Shown here: positions 35,560-43,236 of the stretch, one piece after another | How the letters are laid out: each line of letters begins with the position of its first letter | Position numbering within the stretch: position 1 is the stretch's first letter | Made by a program: the position numbers and the translations under genes | The notes under the pieces: generated by a model | What the model was told of the DNA's origin: nothing | Seen by the model: the letters and a program-made list of their open reading frames with translations, nothing else | The model's database searches: none | Assembly: GCF_025371035.1 (NCBI RefSeq) | Contig: NZ_JANZXB010000002.1 | Coordinates: 248,001-312,000, forward strand | Source: Sphingomonas sp. LC-1 | GTDB taxonomy: Bacteria > Pseudomonadota > Alphaproteobacteria > Sphingomonadales > Sphingomonadaceae | DNA: 64,000 bases | Reading direction: 5' to 3'

Positions 35560-37227
35560 ATGAATGGGGGAAAGCTCAACTGGTGGCAGACGCGGTGGTT
35601 CGTGGTGGCGATGGCCCTGCTCGCCGCGCTGCCGCTGCTCTGGCCGACGGTGCCGCCGCTGGTCGACCTGCCGGGCCATATGGGCCGGTACCGGGTCCAG
35701 TTGGAATATGCTCATCAGCCCTGGCTGGCCAATTGGTATCATTTCGAATGGCAGATGATCGGCAATCTGGGCATCGACCTGCTGATCGAGCCGCTGACGC
35801 CGATCTTCGGGCTGGAGCTGGCGGTCAAGCTGATCGTCATCGCCATCCCGGTGCTGACCGTCACCGGCCTGCTCTGGATCGCGCGCGAGGTGCAGGGGCG
35901 GATCCCCGCGACCGCGCTGTTCGCGCTGCCGCTGGCCTATAGCTACCCCTTCCAGTTCGGTTTCGTGAATTTCGCGCTGGCGATGGCGCTGGCGCTCAAC
36001 CTGTTCGCGCTCTGGCTGCGCATGGGGCGGCTGGGCACGGTGCGGCGGCGCGCATGGCTCTTCGTGCCGCTGTCCTGCATCCTGTGGGTCGCGCATACCT
36101 TTGGCTGGGGCGTGCTCGGCGTGCTGGCCTTTTCCGCCGAGTTGATCCGCCAGCACGATGTTCGCCGAGCCAAGGGCGCGCGGGGCGTGAAGGGCTGGAT
36201 CGTCTCGGCTTTCCATGCCGGGATCGGCTGTATCCCGCTGGCGCTGCCCATGGTGCTGATGGTGCTGTGGCGATCGGGGGCCGATGTCACCGGCCAGACC
36301 ACCGACTGGTTCAACTGGCGGTGGAAGATCAACTGGGTGACGATGGCGCTGCGCGATCGCTGGATGGCGTTCGACCTCGCCTCGGTCACGGTGCTGTTCC
36401 TGGTGCTGCTCAAGGGCGTGCGCGACGAGCGGGTCGAATATTCGCGCAATCTGGTGCTGTCGGCGGCGTTCCTGGCGGTGGTCTATCTGCTGCTGCCGCG
36501 CATCGTCTTCGGTTCGGCCTATGCCGATATGCGGCTGGCGCCGTACGTCCTCGCCATCGCGCTGATCGCGCTGCGGCCCCGGCGGGGGCTGTCGCTGCGC
36601 GGGGCATCGACGCTCGCGGTGGTCGGCCTGTTGTTCTTCGTGGTGCGGATCGGCGCGACCACGGTCAGCTATGTGATGTACAGCAACGACTATGACCGGG
36701 TGCTCGCCGCGCTCGATCATGTGCCGCCGCGCGCCCGGTTGCTGACCTTTGTCGGCCGCCAATATTGCGCCGATGTCTGGCCGTCGAGCCGGTTGGAGCA
36801 TGTCGCCGGCCTCGCGCTGGAGCGCAAGCTGGCCTATGCCAACGACCAATGGTCGATGGCGGGTGGGCAATTGCTGACGGTGCGCTACGCCCCCGCCAAG
36901 CGGTTCGCGCATGATCCGTCCGAGATCGTGACCCAGCGGCGGTGCCGGGGCCAGTGGTGGCGCCCGGTCGATACCGCGCTCAAGCTATTGCCGCGCGATG
37001 CGTTCGATTATGTCTGGCTGGTCCATCCGCCGCGCTATGACGAAAGCCTTACGCGCGGCCTGACGCCGATCTGGCGGTCGGGACGCGATGTGCTCTACCG
37101 GATCGACGATCGCCGCCCGATCATCGATCCGGCGGCCTATGAACTGCTCAGCCGTCCCTCGCCCGGCGATGACCGCCGCGCCCCGCCCGCGCGGCGCAGC
37201 ACGCCGCCGGACAAGAACGGGGACTAA
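35560..37227 (+). CDS. Polytopic membrane protein, second of a tandem paralogous pair
   Basis: A 555-residue paralogue of the preceding gene, sharing LLWPTVPPLVDLPGHMGRYR, GNLGIDLLIEPL, GRIPATALFALPLAYS, FGFVNFALAMALAL and the late LAYANDQWSMAGGQLLTVRY. The conserved D-x-x-x-H-x-G-x-Y-R loop is kept. The C-terminal tail is longer and ends in a Pro/Arg-rich stretch. The ATG at 35560 lies 11 bp after the previous stop; an overlapping ATG at 35519 is possible. Function is unknown; tandem duplication followed by divergence is the simplest reading. Confidence 0.72.
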   Translation: MNGGKLNWWQTRWFVVAMALLAALPLLWPTVPPLVDLPGHMGRYRVQLEYAHQPWLANWYHFEWQMIGNLGIDLLIEPLTPIFGLELAVKLIVIAIPVLTVTGLLWIAREVQGRIPATALFALPLAYSYPFQFGFVNFALAMALALNLFALWLRMGRLGTVRRRAWLFVPLSCILWVAHTFGWGVLGVLAFSAELIRQHDVRRAKGARGVKGWIVSAFHAGIGCIPLALPMVLMVLWRSGADVTGQTTDWFNWRWKINWVTMALRDRWMAFDLASVTVLFLVLLKGVRDERVEYSRNLVLSAAFLAVVYLLLPRIVFGSAYADMRLAPYVLAIALIALRPRRGLSLRGASTLAVVGLLFFVVRIGATTVSYVMYSNDYDRVLAALDHVPPRARLLTFVGRQYCADVWPSSRLEHVAGLALERKLAYANDQWSMAGGQLLTVRYAPAKRFAHDPSEIVTQRRCRGQWWRPVDTALKLLPRDAFDYVWLVHPPRYDESLTRGLTPIWRSGRDVLYRIDDRRPIIDPAAYELLSRPSPGDDRRAPPARRSTPPDKNGD

Positions 37228-37267
37228 GGACCAGGGCGATCTTCGACTAGGCTGATCGGAGACCGCT

Positions 37268-38398
37268 CTAGCCCCGCCGGAACGGGGTGAGTTCGTCCAG
37301 AAACGCGCTTTCCGCCTCTATCGCCTCGCGCTCGCGGTTGACGAACTCGGCGACGGCACGGCGGAAGGCGGGGTGGGGGATATAGTGCGCCGACCAGGTC
37401 GGCACCGGACCATAGCCGCGCGCGAGCTTGTGCTCGCCCTGTGCTCCGGCCTCGACCGTTGACAGCCCGCGCGCGATGGCCGCGTCGATCGCCTGATAAT
37501 AGCAAAGCTCGAAATGGAGGAAGGGCACCTCCTCGGTCGCGCCCCAATAGCGGCCGAAGAGCGTATCCTCCCCGATCAGGTTGAGCGCCCCCGCGATCGG
37601 CACGCCGTCCCGCTCGGCCAGGATCAGCAGCACCTTGTCCCCCAGACGCTCGCCGATCCGGTCAAAGGCGGCGCGGGTCAGATAGGGCTGGCCCCATTTG
37701 CGGCTGCCCGTATCCTGATAGAAGGTCCAGAAGGCGTCCCAATGCTCCGGCCGAATGTCGGGGCCGCTCAGATGGCGGATGGTCAGCCCCTGGACCGCGG
37801 CCGCGCGTTCCTTGCGAATCGCCTTGCGCTTGCGGCTGGCGAGCGCGTCCAGGAAATCGTCGAAGCGGGCATAGCCCTCATTGCGCCAGTGGAACTGCAC
37901 CCCCTCCCGGATCAGCCAGCCCGCCGCCTCGAAATGCGGCAGCTGGTCGGGCGCGACGAAGGTGACATGCGCCGACGACAGCTCGTTCTGGTCGGTCACC
38001 GCCTCGATCGCGGCGATCAGCGCGGGGGCGAGCGCGGGATCGCGCAGCAATAGCCGCGGGCCCGGCACGGGCGAGAAGGGCGCCGCGATCTGAAGCTTGG
38101 GATAATAACGCCCGCCGGCCCGCTCCCACGCATCGGCCCAGCCATGGTCGAAGACATATTCGCCTTGGCTATGCGCCTTCAGATAGGCGGGGGCGATGGC
38201 GGCGGGGCGGCCATCCGCTCCGTCGATAACGATCGGGGCGGGGGTCCATCCCGACCGCCCGCCGACGCTGTGAGAATCCTCCAGCGCGGTGAGGAAGCCA
38301 TGGCCGATAAAGGGATTGGCCGTCCCCGCGCAGGCGTCCCACTCTTCGGGGGACAGGGCGGCGACGCCGGACAGGATACGCGCGATGGCGGTGGTCAT
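37268..38398 (-). CDS. COG3146/DUF482 acyltransferase-like protein
   Basis: A 376-residue protein of the DUF482 family, related to GNAT and FemAB-type acyltransferases. Family features are NPFIGHGFLTALEDSHSVG, GEYVFDHGWADAWERAGG, YYPKLQIAAPFSPVPGPRLL, HFHWRNEGY-type QFHWRNEGYARFDDFL, RKAIRKER, and the C-terminal EAGAQGEHKLARGYGPVPTWSAHY. The substrate is unknown. Such proteins are widespread in alphaproteobacteria and often sit alone. It converges with the paralogous membrane protein pair. Confidence 0.85.
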   Translation of the reverse strand: MTTAIARILSGVAALSPEEWDACAGTANPFIGHGFLTALEDSHSVGGRSGWTPAPIVIDGADGRPAAIAPAYLKAHSQGEYVFDHGWADAWERAGGRYYPKLQIAAPFSPVPGPRLLLRDPALAPALIAAIEAVTDQNELSSAHVTFVAPDQLPHFEAAGWLIREGVQFHWRNEGYARFDDFLDALASRKRKAIRKERAAAVQGLTIRHLSGPDIRPEHWDAFWTFYQDTGSRKWGQPYLTRAAFDRIGERLGDKVLLILAERDGVPIAGALNLIGEDTLFGRYWGATEEVPFLHFELCYYQAIDAAIARGLSTVEAGAQGEHKLARGYGPVPTWSAHYIPHPAFRRAVAEFVNREREAIEAESAFLDELTPFRRG

Positions 38399-38506
38399 CG
38401 CCGTCGAATATGCGGTTCGAAGCGGAGCGGGACAAGGGGCTGCCCATCGATGGCTCGATCCGGCGAAGGCCGAGAATCGCGAACGGCAGGCCCCTTACCG
38501 CCAAAG

Positions 38507-38526
38507 GCCCCGGCCTGCGCCGGGGC
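38507..38526 (-). terminator. Hairpin downstream of the RidA gene
   Basis: GCCCCGGC and GCCGGGGC form a perfect 8 bp stem with a 4-base loop, 11 bp after the RidA stop on the minus strand. Only three T follow at a short distance, so it is a weak terminator by sequence. Confidence 0.5.
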
Positions 38527-38537
38527 GACGGTTGCGA

Positions 38538-39002
38538 TCAGGCGAGCGCGACGATCGCATCGACCTCGACGGCGGCGCCCAGCGGCAGCACCGGCACGCC
38601 GACGGCCGAACGGGCATGGCGGCCCGATTCGCCGAACAGCGAAACCATCAGCTCCGACGCGCCATTGGCGACCTTGGGCTGGTCGGTGAAGTCGGCGGCC
38701 GAGTTTACGAATACGCCCAGCTTCACGATGCGGCCGACGCGCGACAGGTCGCCGCCCAGATATTTCTTGATCTGCGCGACCAGCATCAGGCCGCATGCCT
38801 GCGCCGCCTTCTGCCCGTCTTCCAGCGAGACGCCTTCGCCCAGCCGCCCGGTGACGAGCTGGCCATCGACGAAGGGCAGCTGGCCCGAAATGTGGAGAAG
38901 CCCGCCCGCCTCGACGACGGGGACATAGGCGGCGACGGGGGCGGCAGCCTCCGGCAAGGCGAGGCCGAGCTGCTCGAGCGCGCGATCGATATGGGTGGTC
39001 AT
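38538..39002 (-). CDS. RidA/YjgF-family protein
   Basis: A 154-residue RidA-superfamily protein. RidA hydrolyses reactive enamine/imine intermediates from PLP enzymes. This longer subgroup (with GGLLHISGQLPFVDGQLVTG, GQKAAQACGLMLVAQIKKYL, RIVKLGVFVNSAADFTDQPK and HARSAVGVPVLPLGAAVEVD) keeps the Arg of the HARSAVG motif, which contacts substrate in RidA. Whether it deaminates imines here is not established. The ATG at 39002 is fixed by the domain start. It lies 32 bp after the HAD gene on the same strand, in an apparent operon of DUF3572, HAD and RidA. Confidence 0.88.
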   Translation of the reverse strand: MTTHIDRALEQLGLALPEAAAPVAAYVPVVEAGGLLHISGQLPFVDGQLVTGRLGEGVSLEDGQKAAQACGLMLVAQIKKYLGGDLSRVGRIVKLGVFVNSAADFTDQPKVANGASELMVSLFGESGRHARSAVGVPVLPLGAAVEVDAIVALA

Positions 39003-39034
39003 GGGCGAGACATGGCGCGGGCGGGCGGTACCGG

Positions 39035-39661
39035 TCAAGCGGTGGCGGCGTGCCCCCCGGCAAATCGTGCGGCAATCCACGCCTCCGCCCGGCGCCAGTC
39101 GTCGATCCGCGCATGGGCATCGGGAGCCGGGGGGACGTGCGGGGCCATTTCCGGCTCCGACACCATGTGCAGCCGGTGAACCTGCGGCGCATGTTCCGCG
39201 ACCGAGGCGTGATGCTGCGGCAGATCGTCGACGAAGACGGTGACGGGATTGCCATGCTCGGCGACCAGCCGGGCCACCGGTTCGCCCTTGCCGCCATTGT
39301 TGCACTGGACATGGTGCGCGATGCCGAAACGCGCGAGTTGCTCGATGCGCGGCTGGCGGCATTCCTCGATCAAATTGGTGAGGATGACGATGTTGGCGGT
39401 CTTCGCCAGCTCGGCCAGCGCTTCGGCAGCATGGGGGACCAGCGTCTGGCGGTCCATCTGACCGGGGAAAAAGCCGTGCAGCAAATCCCATGCCTCGCTC
39501 TGGCTGAGCGCGGACCCGCCGTCCCGCCGCGTCATCGCCCCGAAAAAGTCGTGGCGATCCAGCGCGAAATCGATGTCATGCGCTTCGTCCAGCCAGGCGC
39601 GGAAATGCCGCACCATATGGACCAGCACCTCGTCACAATCACAGATCAGCAGCGGTTTCAT
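39035..39661 (-). CDS. HAD-family hydrolase
   Basis: A 208-residue haloacid dehalogenase-type phosphatase. Motif I is ICDCDEVLV (nucleophile Asp8, acid Asp10), motif II is VILTNL (with Thr), and the acidic motif IV is TVFVDDLPQHH. A helical cap lies between motifs I and II (about 18-75). The substrate is unknown. Its ATG overlaps the DUF3572 stop codon (ATGA), so the two are translationally coupled. Confidence 0.88.
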   Translation of the reverse strand: MKPLLICDCDEVLVHMVRHFRAWLDEAHDIDFALDRHDFFGAMTRRDGGSALSQSEAWDLLHGFFPGQMDRQTLVPHAAEALAELAKTANIVILTNLIEECRQPRIEQLARFGIAHHVQCNNGGKGEPVARLVAEHGNPVTVFVDDLPQHHASVAEHAPQVHRLHMVSEPEMAPHVPPAPDAHARIDDWRRAEAWIAARFAGGHAATA

Positions 39662-39930
39662 GCACCCTCCAGCATGCGACGCGCGGCGACCAGCGCCTCC
39701 GGGCGGACGCCCAGCGAATCGGCACATTCGATCAGGTCGGCCTCATGGCCCTCCAGAAACGACAGGATCGCGGCCAGCACGCCCGGCTCGCCCGCCCCGC
39801 CGCGCAGTTCCTCGACCGACAGGCCGGTCAGCGCCAGCAGCCGCTCGGCCCGCGACGGGCTTTGCAGCGTCCAGACCAGTGCCTGAAGCGCCAGCGGCGT
39901 CGCGCGCTCGATTGTATCCGGTCCGGGCAT
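39658..39930 (-). CDS. DUF3572 family protein
   Basis: A 90-residue, helical, cytoplasmic protein of the alphaproteobacterial DUF3572 family, recognised from ALQALVWTLQSPSRAERLLA, TGLSVEELR and the closing GHEADLIECADSLGVRPEAL. Its function is unknown. It is divergent from divK with a 34 bp gap, an arrangement seen in related genomes, and leads the operon with the HAD and RidA genes. Confidence 0.85.
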   Translation of the reverse strand: MPGPDTIERATPLALQALVWTLQSPSRAERLLALTGLSVEELRGGAGEPGVLAAILSFLEGHEADLIECADSLGVRPEALVAARRMLEGA

Positions 39931-39964
39931 TGCCTATCGTCCCCTCGCTAATGGTGGAGCCCGC

Positions 39965-40327
39965 GTGACAAGAAAGGTGCTCGTTGTCGAGGACAACGAA
40001 CTCAATCTGAAACTCTTCTGCGACCTGCTGCGCGCGCACGGCTTCATCGCCGAGCCGGTGCGCGACGGGCGCGAGGCCGTGGCGCGCGCGCGGGAGGTAC
40101 AGCCCGACCTGATCATCATGGACATCCAGATGCCGCATGTGACCGGCTACGAACTGATCCTGGAGCTGAAGGCCGACGAGGACCTGCGCCGCATCCCGGT
40201 GATGGCGGTGACCGCCTATGCCGGCCGCGACGACGAGGACCGGATCCGTGCGGCGGGGGCGGACGCCTATGTGTCGAAGCCGATCAGCCTGATGCGCTTC
40301 ATGGAGGCGGTGAACGCGTTGTTGTGA
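39965..40327 (+). CDS. divK: Single-domain response regulator, DivK
   Basis: A 120-residue stand-alone receiver domain. Phosphoacceptor Asp53 lies in LIIMDIQMPHVTGYE, with acidic pair VVEDNELNLK, Thr in MAVTAYAG and Lys in YVSKPIS. It matches DivK, which links DivJ/PleC-type kinases to the CtrA cell-cycle pathway through DivL. The name rests on the ELNLKLFCDLL helix and DUF3572 neighbour; pleD, which follows divK in Caulobacter, is not here. GTG start. Confidence 0.88.
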   Translation: MTRKVLVVEDNELNLKLFCDLLRAHGFIAEPVRDGREAVARAREVQPDLIIMDIQMPHVTGYELILELKADEDLRRIPVMAVTAYAGRDDEDRIRAAGADAYVSKPISLMRFMEAVNALL

Positions 40328-40365
40328 GGGGGGGCTTGCCCTGCCTACGTTCGCCCCGCTTGCCA

Positions 40366-40462
40366 CCCTCCGTTCGCACTGAGCGAAGTCGAAGTGCACG
40401 CCCCGAACCTCCGTCACGAACGTCATCTCGTGGCCTTCGACTTCGCTCAGGCTGAACGGAGG
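40366..40462. repeat. Family B palindromic repeat, copy 4
   Basis: Arms CCTCCGTTCGCACTGAGCGA (from 40366) and CGCTCAGGCTGAACGGAGG (to 40462) flank about 30 bp. The copy is nearly identical in plan to the one at 32061-32156. It marks the left edge of a stretch of lower GC content that includes the orphan gene. Confidence 0.85.
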
Positions 40463-40573
40463 TAGGAATGGAGCCAATGTCTACTTTGGGCGTGAAGCGG
40501 GCTGGCCGCATTCGGCGAGGCTTGGTGCTGGAGGCCGATCGCACGTGAATTTTTGGATGCGTGCCTTATATTG

Positions 40574-41134
40574 ATGTACGAGAAAACTATGCCGCATCTT
40601 GATCCAGAGACCCTCCGCCGCGTTGCGCGCGTAGCCCAATCAAGGGCCATCGAGAGTAAGTCCGACCCTACGTTTGATGGTATGGCGCGAGGCGGCGCGC
40701 AGCGCGTGCTGCAGCAGTTGGCCAAGGATTTGGAGGCGGCGGCAGTCCTTGAAGAATGCAGGGTCAAACCGGACGAGAGCTCGATCGAACTCGTCAAGGT
40801 CGACGCACATGCATGGCGGTCCAAGGAAGGGCATCTTGAATTGCGCAGCGCGTCAATACGCCAAGGGACGCTGATCGACCTTTGCATGGATAGTAGCAGG
40901 GTTAGGCAGTTCTTCATGGCAATAGACTTTGACCGAGGCTTGGAAGGCCCCGAAATCGTTTACGCTTTCGATATTTCCCCGGAAGAGGCACAAACGAAGG
41001 TCGGTGGGACTACCTATGGCGTACTTCTGCAAGCATATGTGCGAGTTGCAGAGACGAAGTCTGATGGTCGGCCAAGAAAGGTTGATTTCAATCCCTCTCG
41101 AGCAGGCCGTATCGGGGAACGCTTAAGCCCGTAA
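40574..41134 (+). CDS. Lower-GC gene of unknown function
   Basis: Encodes about 186 residues that I cannot assign to a family. It is soluble and mixed alpha/beta, with a helical N-terminal half (ETLRRVARVAQSRAIESK, GGAQRVLQQLAKDLEAAAVLEE) and a later part with alternating strands (IRQGTLIDLCMDSSRV, EIVYAFDISPEEAQTKVGGT). No signal peptide, membrane segment or catalytic motif is seen. Hand counts give 30 and 31 G+C of 60 in two blocks (40561-40620, 40981-41040) against 47 of 60 in divK (40021-40080), and codon use is less biased to G/C endings. This suggests acquisition. The start is uncertain: ATG at 40574 or 40589; a TTG-opened frame begins at 40553. Confidence 0.6.
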   Translation: MYEKTMPHLDPETLRRVARVAQSRAIESKSDPTFDGMARGGAQRVLQQLAKDLEAAAVLEECRVKPDESSIELVKVDAHAWRSKEGHLELRSASIRQGTLIDLCMDSSRVRQFFMAIDFDRGLEGPEIVYAFDISPEEAQTKVGGTTYGVLLQAYVRVAETKSDGRPRKVDFNPSRAGRIGERLSP

Positions 41135-41204
41135 AATTATGTCCAACGCGCCGGTAGTTCTAAATGCCCGCAGGTGAGCGTTAGCGGACCCCACCGCACT
41201 ACGC

Positions 41205-41888
41205 TCAATCCTCCACCGCCACGGCCTTCCGCCCCTTGAACCCCTGCGCCACGACGAACCATTCCACCGAACCCTTGCGGCTGGACGGCGGCTTGGCGTG
41301 CTTCACGGTGGCGAAGTGGCGCTTCATCTCGGCGACCAGTTGCGAGTCGGCGCCGCCCGCAAACACCTTCGACACGAACACCCCGCCCGGCGACAACACG
41401 TCGCAGGCAAAGGCGAAGGCCGTTTCCACCAGACCCATGGTGCGCAGCGCATCGGTTTGTGGATGGCCGACGGTGTTGGCCGCCATGTCCGACATGACCA
41501 GATCGGGCGCGCCGCCCAGCGCCTCCATCAGCGTGTCGGGCGCGGCATCGTCCATGAAGTCCTTCTCGAAGATGGTGACGCCGTCAATCGGATCGACCGG
41601 CAACAGGTCGATGCCGACCACGCTGGCGTTCGGCAGCTTGCGCCGCACCACCTGGCTCCAGCCGCCCGGCGCCAGCCCCAGGTCGATGATCCGCTTCTTG
41701 CCGCGCAAGAACCCGAACCGCTCGTCCAGCTCGATCAGCTTGTACGCTGCACGGCTGCGAAACCCCTCCGCCTTGGCGCGGCGGACATAGGGATCGTTCA
41801 GCTGGCGCTCCAGCCAGCGGGTCGATTGGGCGGTGCGGTTCCGGGCGGTGCGCACCCGCTGGTGCAGGCCCGAATTTCCTCTGCTCAC
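41205..41888 (-). CDS. rlmE: 23S rRNA 2'-O-ribose methyltransferase RlmE
   Basis: RlmE (RrmJ/FtsJ) methylates the ribose of U2552 in the 23S A-loop, late in 50S assembly. The 227-residue protein has the basic N-terminal part RSRAAYKLIELDERF (Lys of the K-D-K-E tetrad), SAM motif IIDLGLAPGGWSQVV, MSDMAANTVGH (Asp), VSKVFAGG (Lys) and SVEWFVVAQGFKG (Glu). The start is GTG at 41888, overlapping the Ppx/GppA stop codon (GTGA); the frame is open 50 codons further upstream. Translational coupling to the phosphatase gene is likely. Confidence 0.93.
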   Translation of the reverse strand: MSRGNSGLHQRVRTARNRTAQSTRWLERQLNDPYVRRAKAEGFRSRAAYKLIELDERFGFLRGKKRIIDLGLAPGGWSQVVRRKLPNASVVGIDLLPVDPIDGVTIFEKDFMDDAAPDTLMEALGGAPDLVMSDMAANTVGHPQTDALRTMGLVETAFAFACDVLSPGGVFVSKVFAGGADSQLVAEMKRHFATVKHAKPPSSRKGSVEWFVVAQGFKGRKAVAVED

Positions 41889-42928
41889 GGTCTGGCGATT
41901 CCCATCAAACGGCGCAGGATTCCCTCGCGAATCCCACGGTCTGCAATCCCTAGCCGCTCGGCGGGCCAAAGGTCCAATATCGTCTCCAGGATGGCGCAGC
42001 CCGCCACCACCAGATCGGCGCGTTCGGGGCCGATGCACGCCACCTTGCCGCGCGCCGCCAGGCTCTTGCGTGACAGGCTGGCGCTGATCTCGCGCATTGC
42101 GGCGGTGGGTACGATCAGCCCGTCGACCGCGGCCCGGTCATATTGGCTGAGCCCCAGATGGACGCTGCCCAAGGTCGTCACCGTGCCGCTGGTGCCGAGC
42201 AGCCGGGGCCGCTTCAACTCGCGCGGCAGGCGCGCGGCGAAATCGGCGAAGCTGTCCGCCACGATCCCGCGCATCCGAGCATAGGCGGCCAGCCGCCCCG
42301 CCTCTCCCTCGCCGCCGCCCGCGCTTTCGGTCAACGAGACGACACCCCAGGGGGCCGAATGCCAGTCCAGGATGCGCGGGACCGGCCCATGCGTGTCGAC
42401 AAGCACCAGTTCGGTCGATCCCCCGCCAATGTCGAAGACCAGCGCGGGGTCCTCCCCCGGCTCGATCAACGCATGACAGCCCAGCACGGCGAGCCGCGCT
42501 TCTTCCTCGGCGGAAATGATGTCGAGGTGAATGCCCGTCTCCGCCAGCGCGCGCGCGATGAAGGCGGGGCCGTTGGCGGCACGGCGGCACGCCTCGGTCG
42601 CGACCGCGCGCGACAAGGTGACGTTGCGCCGCTTCAGCTTGTCCGCACAGACGCGCAGCGCGGCGATGGTACGGTCGATCGCGGCGTCGGACAGCCGTCC
42701 GGTCGTAGCCAGCCCTTCGCCCAGCCGAACGATGCGCGAAAAGGCATCGACCACCGCAAAGCCGCCGCCCTGCGGCCGCGCAATCAGCAGGCGGCAATTG
42801 TTGGTGCCCAGGTCGAGCGCGGCATAGGCCTGCGCATCGGACCAGCGGCCGCGCTGGGGCCGGGGCGGTGCCGAACGGGCAGGGGGTTTGGCCTGCCGGT
42901 ACGGCCTTCGGGTGGGAACATCCCCCAT
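41885..42928 (-). CDS. Ppx/GppA-family phosphatase
   Basis: A 347-residue ASKHA-fold protein of the exopolyphosphatase / pppGpp phosphatase family. It has the phosphate loops YAALDLGTNNCRLL and LVFDIGGGSTELVL, the TEACRRAANG segment and the ISAEEEARLAVLGC region. It is shorter than E. coli Ppx or GppA (about 510), lacking the C-terminal HD-like domains, as usual in alphaproteobacteria. Whether it acts on polyphosphate or pppGpp cannot be told. The first 35 residues are basic and low complexity. It is the first gene of a two-gene operon with rlmE. Confidence 0.9.
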   Translation of the reverse strand: MGDVPTRRPYRQAKPPARSAPPRPQRGRWSDAQAYAALDLGTNNCRLLIARPQGGGFAVVDAFSRIVRLGEGLATTGRLSDAAIDRTIAALRVCADKLKRRNVTLSRAVATEACRRAANGPAFIARALAETGIHLDIISAEEEARLAVLGCHALIEPGEDPALVFDIGGGSTELVLVDTHGPVPRILDWHSAPWGVVSLTESAGGGEGEAGRLAAYARMRGIVADSFADFAARLPRELKRPRLLGTSGTVTTLGSVHLGLSQYDRAAVDGLIVPTAAMREISASLSRKSLAARGKVACIGPERADLVVAGCAILETILDLWPAERLGIADRGIREGILRRLMGIARP

Positions 42929-43053
42929 CGCCGTATCTCGCTTATTCTGTTCTATCCGTCACGGACATGAGCGTCCGCCGGTGCTTGAAGACCAAGGTAG
43001 CGAGTCGGCGCCCGCGCGACAAGACGCCGCGACCCCGATCGGCGGAAATCCGG

Positions 43054-43082
43054 TTGACAAGCTTGATTCGCCCGCCTAGAGG
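43054..43082 (+). promoter_or_regulatory. Sigma-70 promoter of tRNA-Gln
   Basis: TTGACA (43054-43059), a 17 bp spacer and TAGAGG (43077-43082) lie 15 bp before the tRNA gene. The -35 is a perfect consensus. Confidence 0.8.
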
Positions 43083-43097
43083 CACGCCCCTGTTCGA

Positions 43098-43171
43098 TGC
43101 CCCGTCGTCTAAAGGTAAGACCACGGACTCTGACTCCGTTAATTGAGGTTCGAATCCTCACGGGGCATCCA
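43098..43171 (+). tRNA. tRNA-Gln (anticodon CUG)
   Basis: The full cloverleaf can be read: acceptor TGCCCCG/CGGGGCA, D stem GTCT/AGAC, anticodon stem ACGGA/TCCGT with loop CTCTGAC (anticodon CTG, for codon CAG), a 4-base variable loop, T stem TGAGG/CCTCA with TTCGAAT, and encoded CCA. The first pair is T1-A72, an identity feature of tRNA-Gln. The discriminator base is T73, not the G73 found in E. coli tRNA-Gln. Confidence 0.95.
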
Positions 43172-43236
43172 GATTTCCCTATATCGCCGGACCGCACCGC
43201 TTTATCGCTCGTCATGTGACGGGGGATCGAAGGTCT

